Shown here: one piece after another, positions 63,012 to 64,000 of the stretch | How the letters are laid out: each line of letters starts with the position of its first letter | Numbering within the stretch: position 1 is the stretch's first letter | Assembly (NCBI RefSeq): GCF_900699015.1 | Contig: NZ_LR217737.1 | Coordinates: 558,001 to 622,000, forward strand | Direction of reading: 5' to 3' | Length of the DNA: 64,000 nucleotides | From: Erwinia_E haradaeae_E | Lineage (GTDB): Bacteria; Pseudomonadota; Gammaproteobacteria; Enterobacterales; Enterobacteriaceae | Position numbers and translations under genes: made by a program | Notes under the pieces: generated by a model | The model's input: the letters and a program-made list of their open reading frames with translations, nothing else | The model's database searches: none | Told to the model about the DNA's origin: nothing

Positions 63012-64000
63012 CAAACTAACAACGTAAATACAAAATCATAATAATTGAGTAATAAAAAGTAGAAATATCAATAATATGACATAACAAACCTAATATTCGT
63101 GTAGACTTAAAATAGTCTAACAAAAACATGTGTTTAGAATAAAAAGATTAAAAATCTACAACAAACTATTTTATTATAAAAATAGTTTTAATTATAAATA
63201 TCTAACATTGTCTATTCAGAATAAAGAAGATAAAACATATTGTATACTCAGAATAAATTATGGTTTTAATCACACCTGATTTTATGAATAACTCAATGAT
63301 CTTTTAAATACAAAATACGATTTAATAAAAACTATTAATCTTATACAAAGTTTTTTATACGAACAAACGGAGTAACTGAATGTAATTAAGTTTTTTATAT
63401 ACTTTGTTCATATAGTGAGAAAATTAGATAATAAATCTTATTTTTAATTTATCAAATGACCCAATTATATACGGATATTAGTCATAATTAAGTCAAATAT
63501 CATTAATGCTTTTCATAATTTTCAAATCACGTACTATATACACAAAATACATCGATATAAGTTATTTAAGATGTAGGACCTTACTAATTTATGATTAGCT
63601 TTTTATTGAGAATAAATAACTAATTACAAGATTGTAATGTTAGAAACATAATAAAAGATAATATCTTTGTATACTATTAATCTCATCATAATAATATTTT
63701 TTCTTAATCTTAAATCAGTCTTTATTTCTTCTAAGAAGAAGATAATTAAAAAAATTAAATTTTATCAGTATAATAATAGATATACATCCTAAATCTAGAA
63801 AATTCATATTATTAAGCTACATATTTATTTTATAAATTTAAATCTTAAATATATTTAAGTTTATTTAATCACCTCGTTAGATGATTTAATTATCTTTAAT
63901 ATATCACTTCCAACTCATCATAAAGTTTTCTTCTATAACTAGACGAAATGAGTTTTACTCTAATTAAAGAAGATATTCAATATAAAAAGCATGAATAATT
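63012..64000. other. 1 kb end of window, nothing recognised
   Basis: In E. coli ruvB lies convergent to znuB. I looked for its C-terminal motifs on the minus strand and found none. A short stem TAGACT/AGTCTA near 63104-63121 lies about 95 bases after the znuB fossil. The rest is AT-rich without a visible gene. Confidence 0.4.

Noticed and set aside
1..64000. CRISPR arrays, insertion sequences, prophage, rRNA operon, replication origin
   Set aside because: No direct-repeat arrays, transposase-like frames, phage-like genes, rRNA sequence or DnaA-box clusters were seen while reading the window.

Overview
The window looks like a chromosome segment of a gammaproteobacterial (Enterobacterales-type) insect endosymbiont in mid genome erosion. 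Nearly every intact protein matches its E. coli counterpart in length, motifs and often local order. The DNA is very AT-rich. Only about 47% is intact coding sequence: 27 recognised protein genes and four tRNAs. I see no insertion sequence, prophage, CRISPR array or rRNA. Species is not assigned.

Layout. 0-5.6 kb: accBC, a long empty stretch, then a tRNA cluster (leuW-glnU-metU-glnV order, minus strand). 7-16.3 kb: lipA, lipB, ybeD, glnS and recB, all minus strand. 17.8-22 kb: bolA, lonH (ycbZ) and fabA. 25-29 kb: rluD and bamD (divergent), then queF. 29.5-36.6 kb: acnB and gmhA (minus), then accD-folC. 38.7-44.4 kb: adk, coaA and the RlmK half of rlmKL. 46-50 kb: lnt and ybeY. 53.5-58.2 kb: the intact fruBKA operon facing nfo. 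59-64 kb: mepM and a dead zinc-uptake locus.

The main result is what lies between the genes. Read by eye against known E. coli gene order, many gaps hold gene fossils, still full length and in their ancestral positions but full of stops and frameshifts. The clearest is znuA/znuC/znuB beside mepM, where start and stop positions are still recognisable. Others, with decreasing certainty, are clpB and pgeF next to rluD, ybeZ and miaB upstream of ybeY, yafJ downstream of gmhA, dacA upstream of ybeD, corC between ybeY and lnt, raiA after bamD, lpxM after mepM, and possibly ybeF between lipB and lipA. Genes were therefore mostly inactivated in place and diluted by AT drift rather than cut out.

What survives is coherent: fatty-acid synthesis (AccB, AccC, AccD, FabA), lipoylation (LipA, LipB), outer-membrane and lipoprotein assembly (BamD, Lnt, GmhA, MepM), folate, CoA and nucleotide cofactors (FolC, CoaA, Adk), queuosine (QueF), rRNA and tRNA functions (RluD, RlmK, YbeY, GlnRS), DNA repair (RecB, Nfo), aconitase B, and fructose import with conversion to fructose-1,6-bisphosphate (FruA, FruB, FruK). 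What is lost suggests a buffered host niche: high-affinity zinc uptake, the ClpB disaggregase, RaiA hibernation, the late lipid A acyltransferase, DD-carboxypeptidase DacA, and MiaB tRNA thiomethylation. All fossil calls come from manual translation and should be read as inference until aligned by software.
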